Assembly (NCBI RefSeq): GCF_025165795.1
Contig: NZ_JAJAGO010000015.1
Coordinates: forward strand, 62,001 to 126,000
Source of the DNA: Streptomyces gossypii
GTDB lineage: Bacteria > Actinomycetota > Actinomycetes > Streptomycetales > Streptomycetaceae
Direction: 5' to 3'
DNA: 64,000 nt
Shown: one piece after another, positions 15,060 through 27,000 of the stretch
Layout: each line of letters opens with the position of its first letter
Numbering within the stretch: position 1 is the stretch's first letter
Program-made: the position numbers and the translations under genes
The notes under the pieces: generated by a model
Seen by the model: the letters and a program-made list of their open reading frames with translations, nothing else
Database searches by the model: none
Told to the model about the DNA's origin: nothing

Positions 15060-15935
15060 ATGGCGGACAGAAGAGCGTTACGTGGGTGGGTGGCCGCCGC
15101 ATCGGTGTGCGGCGTGCTCCTCGCCGGATGCACGAGTGAGGGTGACACCGAGGACACGTCGGAGAAGGGCGGCAAGGGCAACAAGGAGCAGGCGTCACCG
15201 AGCCCCAGCCCGAGCGGGAGCCGCCGGGCCGCCGATCCGGAAGCGCCCACGCTGGCGAGCGTGCAGGCCGATCCGGCGAAGCTGCCGAAGAAGGCCGGGC
15301 AGGCACGAGACCTGATCGCCGCGGTGATGGCGGGGCCCGAACTGTTCGGTCCGGAGGTGGTGCGCAGCTCGCCGTACGAAGGGGCACCCGAGGACTGGGC
15401 CGTCCTGGACGAGGACTGCAACTGGCAGCAGGGGCAGGTACCGGACGACATCCTGGCCACGCGGACCCGCTATTACGAGGTCCCCGCTGCCGACGGCAAG
15501 GGCCCCATCCGCCTGACGGCGACCGTCACCGTCTACCGCACCGCCGAGGACGCCGACTGGGCGAACGCCGGGATGCTGGAGGAGGCCATGCGCTGCCCCG
15601 ACCAGCAGTTGCGCGGCGGCGAACGGCTCACCGGTCTGGTCTCAAACGCCTCGCACTTCGGTGAGGCGCAGAACCTGTACGCCGAGGACACGCTGAGCGA
15701 GTCCGGCGAGTACGTCAGCGAGACTCTCGGCGGCCCCTACCCGTACTGGTGGACGCAGGTCAGGACGGGATCGGTGCTGATGTCGGTGGCGGTCAGGTCG
15801 GCGAAGGGGCGCGGTGACGAGAGCACCGCGTTCCTCGCCAAACCGCTGAGCCAGACCCTGCTGAAGGTGCAGGACCGCGTGGGACCGGCCGAGTCGGGCC
15901 AACCGTCCGAACCGTCCGAGGAGGAGGGCAAGTGA
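15060..15935 (+). CDS. lipoprotein with a TTA (bldA-dependent) codon, first gene of a kinase operon
   Basis: 291 residues. A lipoprotein signal is clear: basic MADRRALRGW, hydrophobic core, then lipobox LLAGC with the lipidated Cys at residue 24. A Ser/Pro/Gly-rich linker to about residue 60 leads to a globular domain of unknown family. Codon 7 is TTA (15078-15080), the rare leucine codon read by bldA tRNA. The later GTG at codon 11 would remove the basic signal residues, so the ATG is preferred even though only a G-run serves as ribosome site. The stop overlaps the GTG of the next gene, a sensor kinase (GTGA). It may therefore be an extracytoplasmic accessory or ligand-presenting partner of that kinase. 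Confidence 0.83.
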   Translation: MADRRALRGWVAAASVCGVLLAGCTSEGDTEDTSEKGGKGNKEQASPSPSPSGSRRAADPEAPTLASVQADPAKLPKKAGQARDLIAAVMAGPELFGPEVVRSSPYEGAPEDWAVLDEDCNWQQGQVPDDILATRTRYYEVPAADGKGPIRLTATVTVYRTAEDADWANAGMLEEAMRCPDQQLRGGERLTGLVSNASHFGEAQNLYAEDTLSESGEYVSETLGGPYPYWWTQVRTGSVLMSVAVRSAKGRGDESTAFLAKPLSQTLLKVQDRVGPAESGQPSEPSEEEGK

Positions 15936-18109
15936 GGGAAGCGCTGAGACCCTCCGACGCGTCACGCGTCGGCACGTACCGGCTGCTCGGACGGCTGGGC
16001 GCGGGCGGCATGGGCGTCGTCTACCTGGGGCGCGGGGAGGACGGCGAACTGGCCGCCGTCAAGGTGATCCAGCCGGAGCACGCGGACGAGGCGGACTTCC
16101 GGGCCCGCTTCCGGCGCGAGGTCGCCGCAGCGCGGCGGGTCGTCAGCCCGTGGACGGTGCCGGTCCTGGCCGCCGACGTGCAGGCGCGGGCACCGTGGCT
16201 GGCGACGGCGTTCGTCGCGGGCCCGTCGCTGTCCGAGGCGCTCGGCGCGTGCGGGCCGCTGCCGATGCGCGAGGTCCGGGTCCTGGGCAAGGTGCTGGCG
16301 CGGGCGCTGGCCGCGGTGCACGATGCCGGGCTCGTGCACCGCGACGTCAAACCGGGCAACGTCCTGCTCGCACTCGACGGGCCGCGGCTGATCGACTTCG
16401 GCATCGCCAGGTCGCAGTCCTCGCACGAGACGACGCTCACCTCCGCCGACGTGGTGGTGGGCACACCGGGCTTCCTCTCCCCCGAACAGGCGCGGGCGGA
16501 ACGGGTGACCGGGGCGGGCGATGTCTTCTCGCTCGCGTGCGTGCTGGCGTACGCGGCGAGCGGGCGGCTGCCGTTCGGCACGGGGGAGGCCGGGGCGGTG
16601 CTGTACCGGACCGTCCACGACGAGCCGGACCTCAGCGGGATCGGCACCGGCGCGGACGGCGGCGCCGCGCTGCGCGAACTGCTGCTGCGCTGCCTGGCCA
16701 AGGACCCGGACGACCGGCCGAGCGCCGCCGAGCTGGACGAGGCGCTGGTCGAGGACGTCCCGCAGGACTCGGCCGACTGGCTGCCCGAGCCCGTGGTCCG
16801 GCTGATCGCCGCACGTTCGGCCGAGGCCCTCGCCCTGCCGGACATCGACGAGACGCAAGCCGACGCCGCGGCTCCGCCCCCGGCCCTGCCCGCCCGCCGG
16901 GGCGTGCTGGCCTGGGCGGGCGGCGGCGCACTGCTGCTGGCGGGCGGCGGCGGTGCCGGACTGTGGGCGCTGCTGCGCGATGACGGCAGCGGCAGCACGC
17001 CCGCGAAGAAGAAGGCGGCACGCGAATGGGTGATCGGCATCCAGGCCGATCTGAGCGGCCCCCGGAAGGCGGTCGGCGTGGCCCAGGAGCGCGGCGCCCG
17101 TCTCGCCGTCGAGCACTTCAACGCCGGTGAGGACAAGCCGTTCACCGCCGCGCTGAAGGCATCCGACGACCGGGGCGGCAAGGAACGGGCGGTGACCGTC
17201 GCACGCGCGTTCACCGGCGACGACGACATCCTCGCGGTCCTCGGCCCCACGGGCGACCATGAGGCCGACGCGGCCATACCCGCCTACGACGAGGCGGCAC
17301 TGCCGCTGCTGAGCATCTCCACGGCCCTGAGCGTCTCAGCCGGCCGCCGCGAAGCACGCTCCCATTTCACGGCCGTTCCCGAAAACGCGCTGGCGTGCAC
17401 CGCCGACGCCGTGCTGCTCCGGAGCCTCGGCAGCAGGCGCGTGGGAATGGTGTGGGACCGGGCCGGGACGCTCGCGGCCGCGGAGATGGGCGTCGTCGTG
17501 CGCGGGGAACTCAACCGCAACGGCATGGGCACCTATCCGAGGGTCGTGCCCCGCGACGCCGGGGAGAAGGACCTGGTCCGGGTCATCGCGGACATGACCG
17601 ACCAGGAGATCGACGCGTTCTACTACGTCGGCACACCCGAACGCGGAGCAGCTGTGGCGCGGGCGCTCGCCGCGCGCGACTTCGACGGCCCCCGGCTGAT
17701 CGCCCACCCCAGCGTCAGCGAGGTCTTCCTGCGGGAGGCCGGCAAGGCGGGCGAGGGCTGGGAAACCTTCGCCCCGTACATCGGTCCGTCCGCGGAGCAG
17801 GTACGCGACTTCGCCACCGCCTACCGCAAGCGGTACGGGAAGAAGCCGGACCACTGGGCCGCCGAGGGGTTCGACGTCGCCCGCCTGGTCCTGCGGCGGC
17901 TGGCGGAACTGGCCGGTGACGGAGCGCGGCCGGACCGGCCCACCCGGGAGGAACTCGTCGACGCCCTCACCAAGAGCACATACAAGGGCCTGATACGGAC
18001 GTACGCCTTCAACAGCGACGACCGGACACTGAAGGACAGCACCTTCTTCCGGTACCGGGTCGCCAAGGGGCGTCTGCGGTATCTGGGCCCGACGCCGTCC
18101 CCGGCCTGA
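15932..18109 (+). CDS. Ser/Thr protein kinase with extracellular ABC-type substrate-binding sensor domain
   Basis: 725 residues. The cytoplasmic kinase domain spans about residues 16-270: glycine loop GAGGMGVVYLG, AVKV lysine, HRDVKPGN catalytic loop, DFGIARS and GTPGFLSPEQ. One hydrophobic segment follows near residues 320-345. The outside part (about 365-720) resembles the LivJ/Peripla_BP_6 substrate-binding fold: VIGIQADLSGPRKAVGVAQERGARLAVEHFN. Such receptors are expected to sense an amino acid or similar small molecule and phosphorylate cytoplasmic targets. It overlaps the lipoprotein gene by GTGA and is followed 46 bp later by a paralogue. Confidence 0.92.
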   Translation: MREALRPSDASRVGTYRLLGRLGAGGMGVVYLGRGEDGELAAVKVIQPEHADEADFRARFRREVAAARRVVSPWTVPVLAADVQARAPWLATAFVAGPSLSEALGACGPLPMREVRVLGKVLARALAAVHDAGLVHRDVKPGNVLLALDGPRLIDFGIARSQSSHETTLTSADVVVGTPGFLSPEQARAERVTGAGDVFSLACVLAYAASGRLPFGTGEAGAVLYRTVHDEPDLSGIGTGADGGAALRELLLRCLAKDPDDRPSAAELDEALVEDVPQDSADWLPEPVVRLIAARSAEALALPDIDETQADAAAPPPALPARRGVLAWAGGGALLLAGGGGAGLWALLRDDGSGSTPAKKKAAREWVIGIQADLSGPRKAVGVAQERGARLAVEHFNAGEDKPFTAALKASDDRGGKERAVTVARAFTGDDDILAVLGPTGDHEADAAIPAYDEAALPLLSISTALSVSAGRREARSHFTAVPENALACTADAVLLRSLGSRRVGMVWDRAGTLAAAEMGVVVRGELNRNGMGTYPRVVPRDAGEKDLVRVIADMTDQEIDAFYYVGTPERGAAVARALAARDFDGPRLIAHPSVSEVFLREAGKAGEGWETFAPYIGPSAEQVRDFATAYRKRYGKKPDHWAAEGFDVARLVLRRLAELAGDGARPDRPTREELVDALTKSTYKGLIRTYAFNSDDRTLKDSTFFRYRVAKGRLRYLGPTPSPA

Positions 18110-18155
18110 CCGCGGGCCGTGAGGGAGACCGTGGGAAAGAGGGCGGAGGCGGGGC

Positions 18156-20375
<2,220 letters not shown>

Positions 20376-20383
20376 CGCCGCTC

Positions 20384-20446
20384 GCCTGCTGCGCCTGCTG
20401 CGCCTGCTGCGCCTGCTGTGCCTGCGTCCTGCGTCCTGCGTCCTGA
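20384..20446. repeat. short tandem repeats after the kinase operon
   Basis: About four copies of a 9-base CTGCTGCGC unit run into about three copies of TGCGTCC, followed by a G-run/C-run pair (GGGGGG-TTA-CCCCC, 20449-20462) that could fold. No gene is seen. Confidence 0.7.
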
Positions 20447-20500
20447 TTGGGGGGTTACCCCCACTGCACGCCCCGCCCGAAATTCCGTACCTTGGTGCGC

Positions 20501-20956
20501 ATGGACGCCCGTGACCCTGAGCTGAAGAAGGAACTCGACGCGACCTTGCAGACGCGCAAGGAGCTCGGGCCTGAGTACGAGTCGGAGCTCGTCGAGTCCT
20601 TTCTGGAGAAGCTCGACTCCTCCGTCGACCGGCGCGTACGACGACAACTCGCGGAGCAGCAGATGGTGGTGGCAAGAGGCAGCACGGGCAACAGCCCGCG
20701 TGCACAGCAGGGACAGCAGGGGCACCAGTCGCACACCTACCCGGAGGGCCTGGGCGCCCGGCTGGGCCTGGCAGTGGCCTCCCTCGTACTGGCGATCCCG
20801 CTCTCCGCCATCGCGGCGGTGAACACGGGCCTTCCCGGTCTCCTGGTCTGCTGGGGCGGCATCGTCGCCGTCAACGGCCTCCAGGCCAGCCGCTCCTGGT
20901 TCGAGACCGGCGCCGACCGCGACCGCCGCGACAAGTCCACCTCCGACTGGGATTAG
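20501..20956 (+). CDS. small integral membrane protein, conserved in actinobacteria
   Basis: 151 residues. The N-terminal part is charged and helical (DPELKKELDATLQTRKELG ... LVESFLEKLDSSVDRRVRRQL). Two membrane helices follow at about residues 86-104 and 107-124 (LGLAVASLVLAIPLSAIAA; GLPGLLVCWGGIVAVNGL). The ATG at 20501 is preferred over one 54 bp upstream because the charged helix begins there. TACCTT ends ten bases before it, and no ribosome site is seen, so a leaderless or nearly leaderless mRNA is possible. The function is unknown. Confidence 0.78.
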   Translation: MDARDPELKKELDATLQTRKELGPEYESELVESFLEKLDSSVDRRVRRQLAEQQMVVARGSTGNSPRAQQGQQGHQSHTYPEGLGARLGLAVASLVLAIPLSAIAAVNTGLPGLLVCWGGIVAVNGLQASRSWFETGADRDRRDKSTSDWD

Positions 20957-21137
20957 CGTCTGTCGACGGAATCCCCACCCCCACCCCGGTTTCCCGGTCA
21001 AACGTCGACCGGCCAAGATCGAAGCAGCGTGAGACGCGCGATGCGCGGTCCGCGCGGATCGCAGGGGAACTGCAGCGACGACCCCGCCCGTGCGCTCACC
21101 GCCACCCCGGCCGCGCTGCGGAACCTGCTTCAGCAGG

Positions 21138-22052
21138 TCAAGGCAGGTACGCTCGCCCGCCTGCCGCGTTGACCGGCAGCGCTTCCTGAAGCTCTGTCAG
21201 TTCCGCCTCGTTCAGGCTGAGTTCAGTGGCCTGGGCGGAGTCCTGGACAGAAGCCGGGCGGCTGGCGCCCGGCAGCGGGATCACCGTCGGGGAGCGGCTG
21301 AGCAGCCAGGCCAGAGCAACCCGCTGCGGGCTGACGCCGTGTTCGGCCGCGATGCGGTGGAAGGCGGTGCCTGCGGACAGGGCGCCGGAAGGGCCGTCGA
21401 GGGAGCTGCGGGATATGCCGCCCAGTGGACTCCAGGGCAGGAAGGCCAGGCCAAGCCGGGTGCACAGCCGCAGCTCGGGCTCGCTGTCGCGCACGGCGGG
21501 CGAGTACTGGTTCTGCACGGAGACGAGCCCGTCGCCCAGGATCGCGTGCGCCTCGAGGATCTGGGCGGTATCCGCGTTGGAAATCCCGGCGGCGCGGATC
21601 GTGCCGGTGTCGAGCAGTTCGCGCAGGGCGCCGACGGACTCCGCCCAAGGCACGGCCGGGTCCGGCTTGTGCAGCTGGTACAGCCCGATGGCCTCGACGC
21701 CGAGTCGCTTCAGGGAGGCTTCGGCGGCGCGCTTGAGATGGGCGGGGGTGCCGGTGACGGTCCAGCTGCCGTCGCCGGGGCGGCCGCGGCCGCCCTTGGT
21801 GGCGACGAGGACGCCGGAGGTGTCGCCGCCGTAGCGAGCCAGCGCACGGGCGATGAGGAGCTCGTTGTGGCCGGCCTCGTCGGCGTACCAGTGGTAGCTG
21901 TCGGCGGTGTCGATGAGGGTGACGCCCGCGTCGAGGGCGGCGTGGATCGTAGCGATGGCCCGCTGCTCGTCCGGGCGGTGCTCGATGGACAGCGGCATGG
22001 CGCCCAGTCCGACGGCGCTGACGGTGGTGTCTTTGAGGGTGCGGTTCCGCAT
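21138..22052 (-). CDS. aldo/keto reductase
   Basis: 304 residues, a complete (beta/alpha)8 AKR. The catalytic tetrad can be placed at D in LIDTADSYHWY, the Tyr of that segment, K in VATKGGRG and H in GLYQLHKPDPAVPW. The NADPH end is LIPLPGASRP-like (VIPLPGASRPASV). AAGGAAGAG precedes the ATG. It lies 50 bp after the NAD-epimerase-like gene on the same strand, and both are divergent from a LysR regulator that probably controls them. The substrate is unknown. Confidence 0.92.
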   Translation of the reverse strand: MRNRTLKDTTVSAVGLGAMPLSIEHRPDEQRAIATIHAALDAGVTLIDTADSYHWYADEAGHNELLIARALARYGGDTSGVLVATKGGRGRPGDGSWTVTGTPAHLKRAAEASLKRLGVEAIGLYQLHKPDPAVPWAESVGALRELLDTGTIRAAGISNADTAQILEAHAILGDGLVSVQNQYSPAVRDSEPELRLCTRLGLAFLPWSPLGGISRSSLDGPSGALSAGTAFHRIAAEHGVSPQRVALAWLLSRSPTVIPLPGASRPASVQDSAQATELSLNEAELTELQEALPVNAAGGRAYLP

Positions 22053-22069
22053 GGCGGTCTCTTCCTTCA

Positions 22070-22107
22070 GGCGGCAGTTCAGACGGCGGTTCAGACCGCA
22101 GTTCAGG
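22070..22107 (-). repeat. imperfect 12-bp tandem repeat between epimerase and AKR genes
   Basis: Three degenerate copies of CGGCAGTTCAGA cover the junction of the two genes and the last codon of the epimerase-like gene. The repeat is of unknown significance. Confidence 0.55.
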
Positions 22108-23044
22108 TGGCGGTGTCGGCGGATACGGCGAGGGCTTCGGTGATGACGCCGGGCAGCCAGTCGGTGGTGCGGGAGAAGGAGAAACCCGACTCTTTCGCGC
22201 GGGCGTTGCTCATGGCGTAGTGGCGGTCGAAGGAGAACGGCGAGGCTGCTTCCCCGGCGGCGACGACGCGGTACACCGGGTCACGGCCCGTCCGCGCGGC
22301 GATCACGGCTGCCAGGTCGTGTACGTCGAGCAGCCCGTCTGAGCAGGCGTTGACCGGCCCCGTGAGGTCGGTGCCCGTCGCCGCCCACAGCAGCAGGTCC
22401 GCCAGCTCCTCGTAGTGGATGAAGACCGACGGAAGTGGCTCGGCGTGCACAGCGATCTCCGTGCCCTGGGCGATGCGCTCGCTGTAGTACGCCAGCCGAC
22501 CGGTGAACTCCTGCACGCCGCCGCCGAGCACGTGTGCGCTGCGCACGGAGGCGAAAGCGAACCCGCCCTCCCGGGTGAAGACGGCCTCCGCCTGGCGCTT
22601 GCCCTCGGCGTAGTGCGCCTCCAGGTACGCGTCGTCATGCCAGGGGAGGTCACTCCCCACCACCCAGGTGGCCGGGTCCACCGTCTCCTCCGGCACCGGA
22701 GTGCCCTGCGGGAGGGAGCGCAGCCCAGCGGTCTCCGGGTTGTACACCTCGATCGTGGACGTCATCACGTAGCGACGGGTACGGCCGCGGAAGGCGCGGG
22801 CGGCGATTGCGGCCTGCACGGGGGTGTAGCAGACCTGGTCGACGACCACGTCGAAGGTGCGGGAGCCGAGCGCGGCGCGGAGAGCGGTCTCGTCGTTCCG
22901 GTCGACGATGAGGTGCTCGACGCCGGGCGGTGGCGCGGTGGAGCCGCGGTTGATCACAGTGACGTGGTGCCCGGCTGCCTGCAAACGCTGGACCAGGAGC
23001 TTTCCGAAGTACCGGCTGCCGCCGATGACGCAGATCTCTTTCAT
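22103..23044 (-). CDS. NAD-dependent epimerase/dehydratase-family protein (extended SDR)
   Basis: 313 residues from the ATG at 23044. The Rossmann entry is CVIGGSRYFGKLLVQRLQAAGH; DVVVDQVCYTPVQ and a late SVRSAHVLGGG are in line with isoflavone-reductase/RNA-binding-like atypical SDRs rather than a classic YxxxK epimerase. The frame extends to a TTG at 23071. GGAGG lies only one base before the ATG, so initiation may be at either codon. It is first of the leftward pair with the aldo/keto reductase and divergent from a LysR regulator. Confidence 0.85.
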   Translation of the reverse strand: MKEICVIGGSRYFGKLLVQRLQAAGHHVTVINRGSTAPPPGVEHLIVDRNDETALRAALGSRTFDVVVDQVCYTPVQAAIAARAFRGRTRRYVMTSTIEVYNPETAGLRSLPQGTPVPEETVDPATWVVGSDLPWHDDAYLEAHYAEGKRQAEAVFTREGGFAFASVRSAHVLGGGVQEFTGRLAYYSERIAQGTEIAVHAEPLPSVFIHYEELADLLLWAATGTDLTGPVNACSDGLLDVHDLAAVIAARTGRDPVYRVVAAGEAASPFSFDRHYAMSNARAKESGFSFSRTTDWLPGVITEALAVSADTAT

Positions 23045-23114
23045 GCCTCCATCCTGGACAGCTACGGTCAACAGCAGAAGTGCCGACTTACTGGAAGCGT
23101 GTTAAGGGAAACTG

Positions 23115-24020
23115 TTGATCGATATGCAGCGGCTTCGCGTCCTGCGGGCGGTGGCGGAGCACGGCAGCTTCAGCCGGGCGGCCGCCGCTCTCCGCCTCAC
23201 CCCCTCCGCCGTCTCCCAGCATGTGGCCACCCTGGAGCGCAGCCTCGGCACCCAGGTCGTGGCGCGCAGCACCCGCGGAGTGACTCTCACCCAGGCGGGC
23301 CAGATCATGGTCGGGGCCGCCGAGTCCGTCGCCGCCGAACTCGCCCACGCGAAGCAGCAGGTGGACGGGCTCAGCGCGGGCCGCACCCAGCTGACCGTCG
23401 CCACCTTCACCAGCGGCGGCAGGCTGCTGCTGCCCGGCGCCCTCGCCCGGCTCACGGCAGCCCATCCCGACACCGTGCTCCACGTCAGGGAGGGTGAGCC
23501 GGAGGACAGTCTGCCGCTGGTCCGCCAGGGCGCCGTGGACCTCGCGCTCGCCTATCACTTCGACGGACCGCTGCCCGTGGGGACCCTTCAGAGCTCCAGC
23601 CTGAAATGGACCGCGCTCATGAAGGATCCGTTGCATGTCGTCCTGCCCCAAGGGCATCCACTGGCCAGGCGCGATGCACTGGACATCGCCGAACTGGCGA
23701 CCGAACCCTGGGTGCTCGGCTGCCGCAAGACGGAGGCGTACCTGCGGCGCTACTCCGAGCGCGCGGGCTTCACCCCCGAGGTGCGCGGCACGACCACGGA
23801 CTACTTCTTCGCCCGCTCGCTCGTCGCCGCAGGCATGGGGATCTCCCTGATCCCCTCCATCGCGCTGGCTCCGGCCGTGCCGGGCCTGCACAACGTCCCG
23901 GTCAAGCCGCCATCTCCGGCCCGGCACATCGGCGTCGCCACGATCGGCCGCCGCCGCGACCACCCTCAGGTCATGACGCTCATCCAAGCCCTTCACGATC
24001 AGGCAGCAGCGCTGGGCTAG
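23115..24020 (+). CDS. LysR-family transcriptional regulator
   Basis: 301 residues. The N-terminal winged helix (MQRLRVLRAVAEHGSFSRAAAALRLTPSAVSQHVATLERSLG) is textbook LysR. The effector domain begins near residue 92 (TQLTVATFTSGGRLLLPGAL). I use the TTG at 23115 because AAGGGA lies five bases upstream; an ATG nine bases later is the alternative. It is divergent from the epimerase/AKR pair and by family habit should regulate that pair and itself. The 70-bp spacer is short enough for one shared operator. Confidence 0.93.
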   Translation: MIDMQRLRVLRAVAEHGSFSRAAAALRLTPSAVSQHVATLERSLGTQVVARSTRGVTLTQAGQIMVGAAESVAAELAHAKQQVDGLSAGRTQLTVATFTSGGRLLLPGALARLTAAHPDTVLHVREGEPEDSLPLVRQGAVDLALAYHFDGPLPVGTLQSSSLKWTALMKDPLHVVLPQGHPLARRDALDIAELATEPWVLGCRKTEAYLRRYSERAGFTPEVRGTTTDYFFARSLVAAGMGISLIPSIALAPAVPGLHNVPVKPPSPARHIGVATIGRRRDHPQVMTLIQALHDQAAALG

Positions 24021-24086
24021 GCATGAACGCAGACCCAGATCACCTTCCAGCGCCTGACGGCGCCCGTGTTGCCGGCGCTTCCGCCG

Positions 24087-27000
24087 TCACGGCGCCGGCT
24101 CTGTCGCCGGGTCCAGCTCGCCGCCGCGCGCGAACGCCGTGTCGAACGCGGCGGGGCCCAGGCCCGCGCGTGCGGCTGCGGTCGCGCGGTCCACGTCGGC
24201 GCGTTCCGCCGGAGGCAGCGGCGCGCCCACCGAGGCGCGCGCCTCGGTGGCGGCGCCCAGCAGGCGCGCCGCGCGCTCGTGGCTGCCCGCCAGGGCATGC
24301 GCACCGGCCAGGCCCTCCAGGGCCAGCGCGACCGCCCGGGGGTCGCCGGTGTCCCGGGCGGCGGTAAGCCCCTCCCGGTGCCGTGCCAGCGCCGCGTCCG
24401 CGTCGCCGCGCAGTTCCGCGATGAAGCCGAGTTCGGCCAGGATCAGCGCCGTACCGTACTCCGCGTCGAACTGACGGTTCCATTCGATCCAGTTGCCCAG
24501 GTACGCCTCGGCCGAGTCGAGCCGCCCCTGCCGCCGGGCGCCGAGGGCGAGCCCCACCTCCGCGAACTCCTCGGCGGGTTTGTCGCCCTGCTCCACGGCC
24601 AGCCGGCGGGCCCGCTCGTGGAACTCCTCGGCCCGCTCTTGGTCCCCGGTCAGCAACGCGATCCGGCCCAGTTCGGACCACCGGGTGGAGGCTGCCGTCC
24701 ACAGTCCGAGGTCCTCGGCGAAGCACAGGCTGTCCTGGTGCCACTTGGCCGCACCCGCGTAGTCGCCGGCGATCTCGGCCAGCGTGCCGAGCACTCCCAT
24801 GGCGTACAGCTGGCCCCACCGGTCACCGGCCGTACGGAAGAGCGCCAGGCTCTGCTCGGCGTCGCGCCGGGCGGATTCCAGGTCGCCGCGGACGAGTCGC
24901 TGCATGCCCCGGGTGCCCAGGGCGGCGGCGATGCCCCAGGAGTCGTCCAGGGCCCGGAAGTCCGCGAGCACCCGGTCTGTCAGCTCCTCACCGACAGCCT
25001 GGTCGCCGAAGCCGCTGACGGCGAAGCCGAGGAACCAGCCTGCTCTGGTGCTGTGCCGCGCAGGTTCGCGGACGGCCTCGTACAGCTGGAGCGGGGAGCG
25101 GCTGCCGCGCGCCGGGGCGCGGTCGCCGGAGAGCATCCTCATCCCGGCCAGCCAGGCCTCGGCCGGTGCGGAGTCGACAGCTGGACCCGGGCCGCCTTCC
25201 GCGCGTACGGACAGGGCCAGGGACAGCGAGCGCTTCGCCTCGGCGAGCCGCCCGCGCAGGTACCAGTACCAGAACATCGCGTGGACGAGCCGCCGCGCGA
25301 GCCGGGCGTCGCCGTCGGCGGCGGCCCAGTCGAGAGCGCCGCGGATGTTGGCCGCCTCGGCGTCGAGGCGGCCTAGCCAGCGCTGCTGGTCGCTGCCGCG
25401 CAGGTACGGCTCGGCCTGCTCCGCGAGCGCGGCGTAGTGACCGGCGTGGGTGCGCCGTATCTGCTGGTGCTCGGTGGCCCGCAGTTGTTCGAGGCAGTAG
25501 GCGGCGACGGACTCCAGCAGCCGGTAGCGGGGGCCGTCGGGACCATGCGCGACCACCACCAGGGAACGGTCGACCAGGCGGCTCAGCAGGTCCATGACCT
25601 GGGCGGGCTTCACCCCGTCCCCGGCGCAGACCGTCTCGGCGGCGTCCAGGGTGCAGCCGTCGGAGTGGACCGCGAGCCTCCGCAGGACGGTCTGCTCGGC
25701 CGCTGTCAGCAGTTCCCAGCTCCAGTCGATCATGGCGCGCAGGGTGCGCTGCCGGGCCGGTGCGCCGCGGTGCCCGCCGGTCAGCAGCCGGAACCGGTCG
25801 TTCAGACGCTCGGCCAACTCCCGTACGCCCAGGGCGCGTACGCGACTGGAGGCCAACTCCAGGGCGAGCGGAATCCCGTCCAGGCGGCGGCAGATCGCGG
25901 CGACCGCCGGGGCGTTGTCGTCGGTGAGTACGAAACCGGGCGAGGCCGCGACGGCCCTGGCGACGAACAACTGGACGGCACTCGACCTCCGCAGCGCAGC
26001 CTGCGCCTCGGCCGTGCCCGTCCCGTCCGCAGGTTCCGCCGCTTCCGCCGGCTCGGGCACGTCCAACGGGGGTACGGACCACAGTTGTTCGCCGGGAATG
26101 TCCAGCGGTTCCTGGCTGGTGGCCAGCAACCGTACGCCCGGCGCCGCCTGGAGCAGCGCCTCGGCCAGCGCCGCCGCCGATTCGATGACGTGCTCACAGT
26201 TGTCCAGGACCAGCAGCAACTCCTTGCCGGGCAGGGCCTCGGCGAGCCGGCTGGTCATGGTGAGGGGCTTTCCCGGCGGCAACGGCCCCGCGCCCCCGCC
26301 GGCGTCGTCCCGGATGCCCAGGGTCGCGGCCACCGCCTCGGCCAGCTTCTCCACCGAGCCCGGACCCGGACCCGGGCCTGCGCCGGGGCGCGGCTGGGCC
26401 GCCAGCTCGACCAGCCACGCGCCGTCCGCGAAGGAGTCGGCGAGCTGGGCGGCGGTCTCCAGGGCGAGCCGGGTCTTACCCACCCCGCCGGGGCCGGTCA
26501 GGGTCACCAGGCGGGACGAAGCCAGCAGTGAGCGCACCTCGGTGACCGACCCGGAACGTCCGATCAGCCCGGTGACGGGCGTGGGCAGGTTCGTACGCGG
26601 CCGGGCACGGTCAGCCGCCGGTGCGGCAGACATGGCAGACACGGCAGGCATGGCAGGTGCGGCAGGCACGGCAGGTGCGGCAGGCACGGCAGGTGCGGCA
26701 GGCACGGCAGGTGCGGCAGGCACGGCAGGTGCGGCAGGTGCGGCAGGCACGGCCACATCAGGGGCCCCCGCCGCGCCGACCGGCCCTACCGCCCGCAGCG
26801 CCGGGTCCTGCCGGAGGATCGCCTGCTGCAACGCGGCCAGTCCGGTGCTCGGCTCCAGCCCCAGCTCCTCGTCCAGCCGGCGGCGCAGGGCGTGGTAGCT
26901 GTCCAGGGCCTCGCTCGCGCGCCCGGCACGGTAGAGGGCACGCATATGGGCTGCGCGCAGCCGCTCCCGCAGAGGGTGACGCTCCGTCAAGTCTCCCAGT

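Noticed and set aside
20384..20446. CRISPR-like array
   Set aside because: The units are 7-9 bp with no spacers; it is simple tandem repetition. No CRISPR or cas gene was seen in the window.
22103..23071. TTG start at 23071 for the epimerase-like gene
   Set aside because: It adds nine residues before the Rossmann motif; the ATG at 23044 fits the family better, though its ribosome site is very close, so the start stays uncertain.
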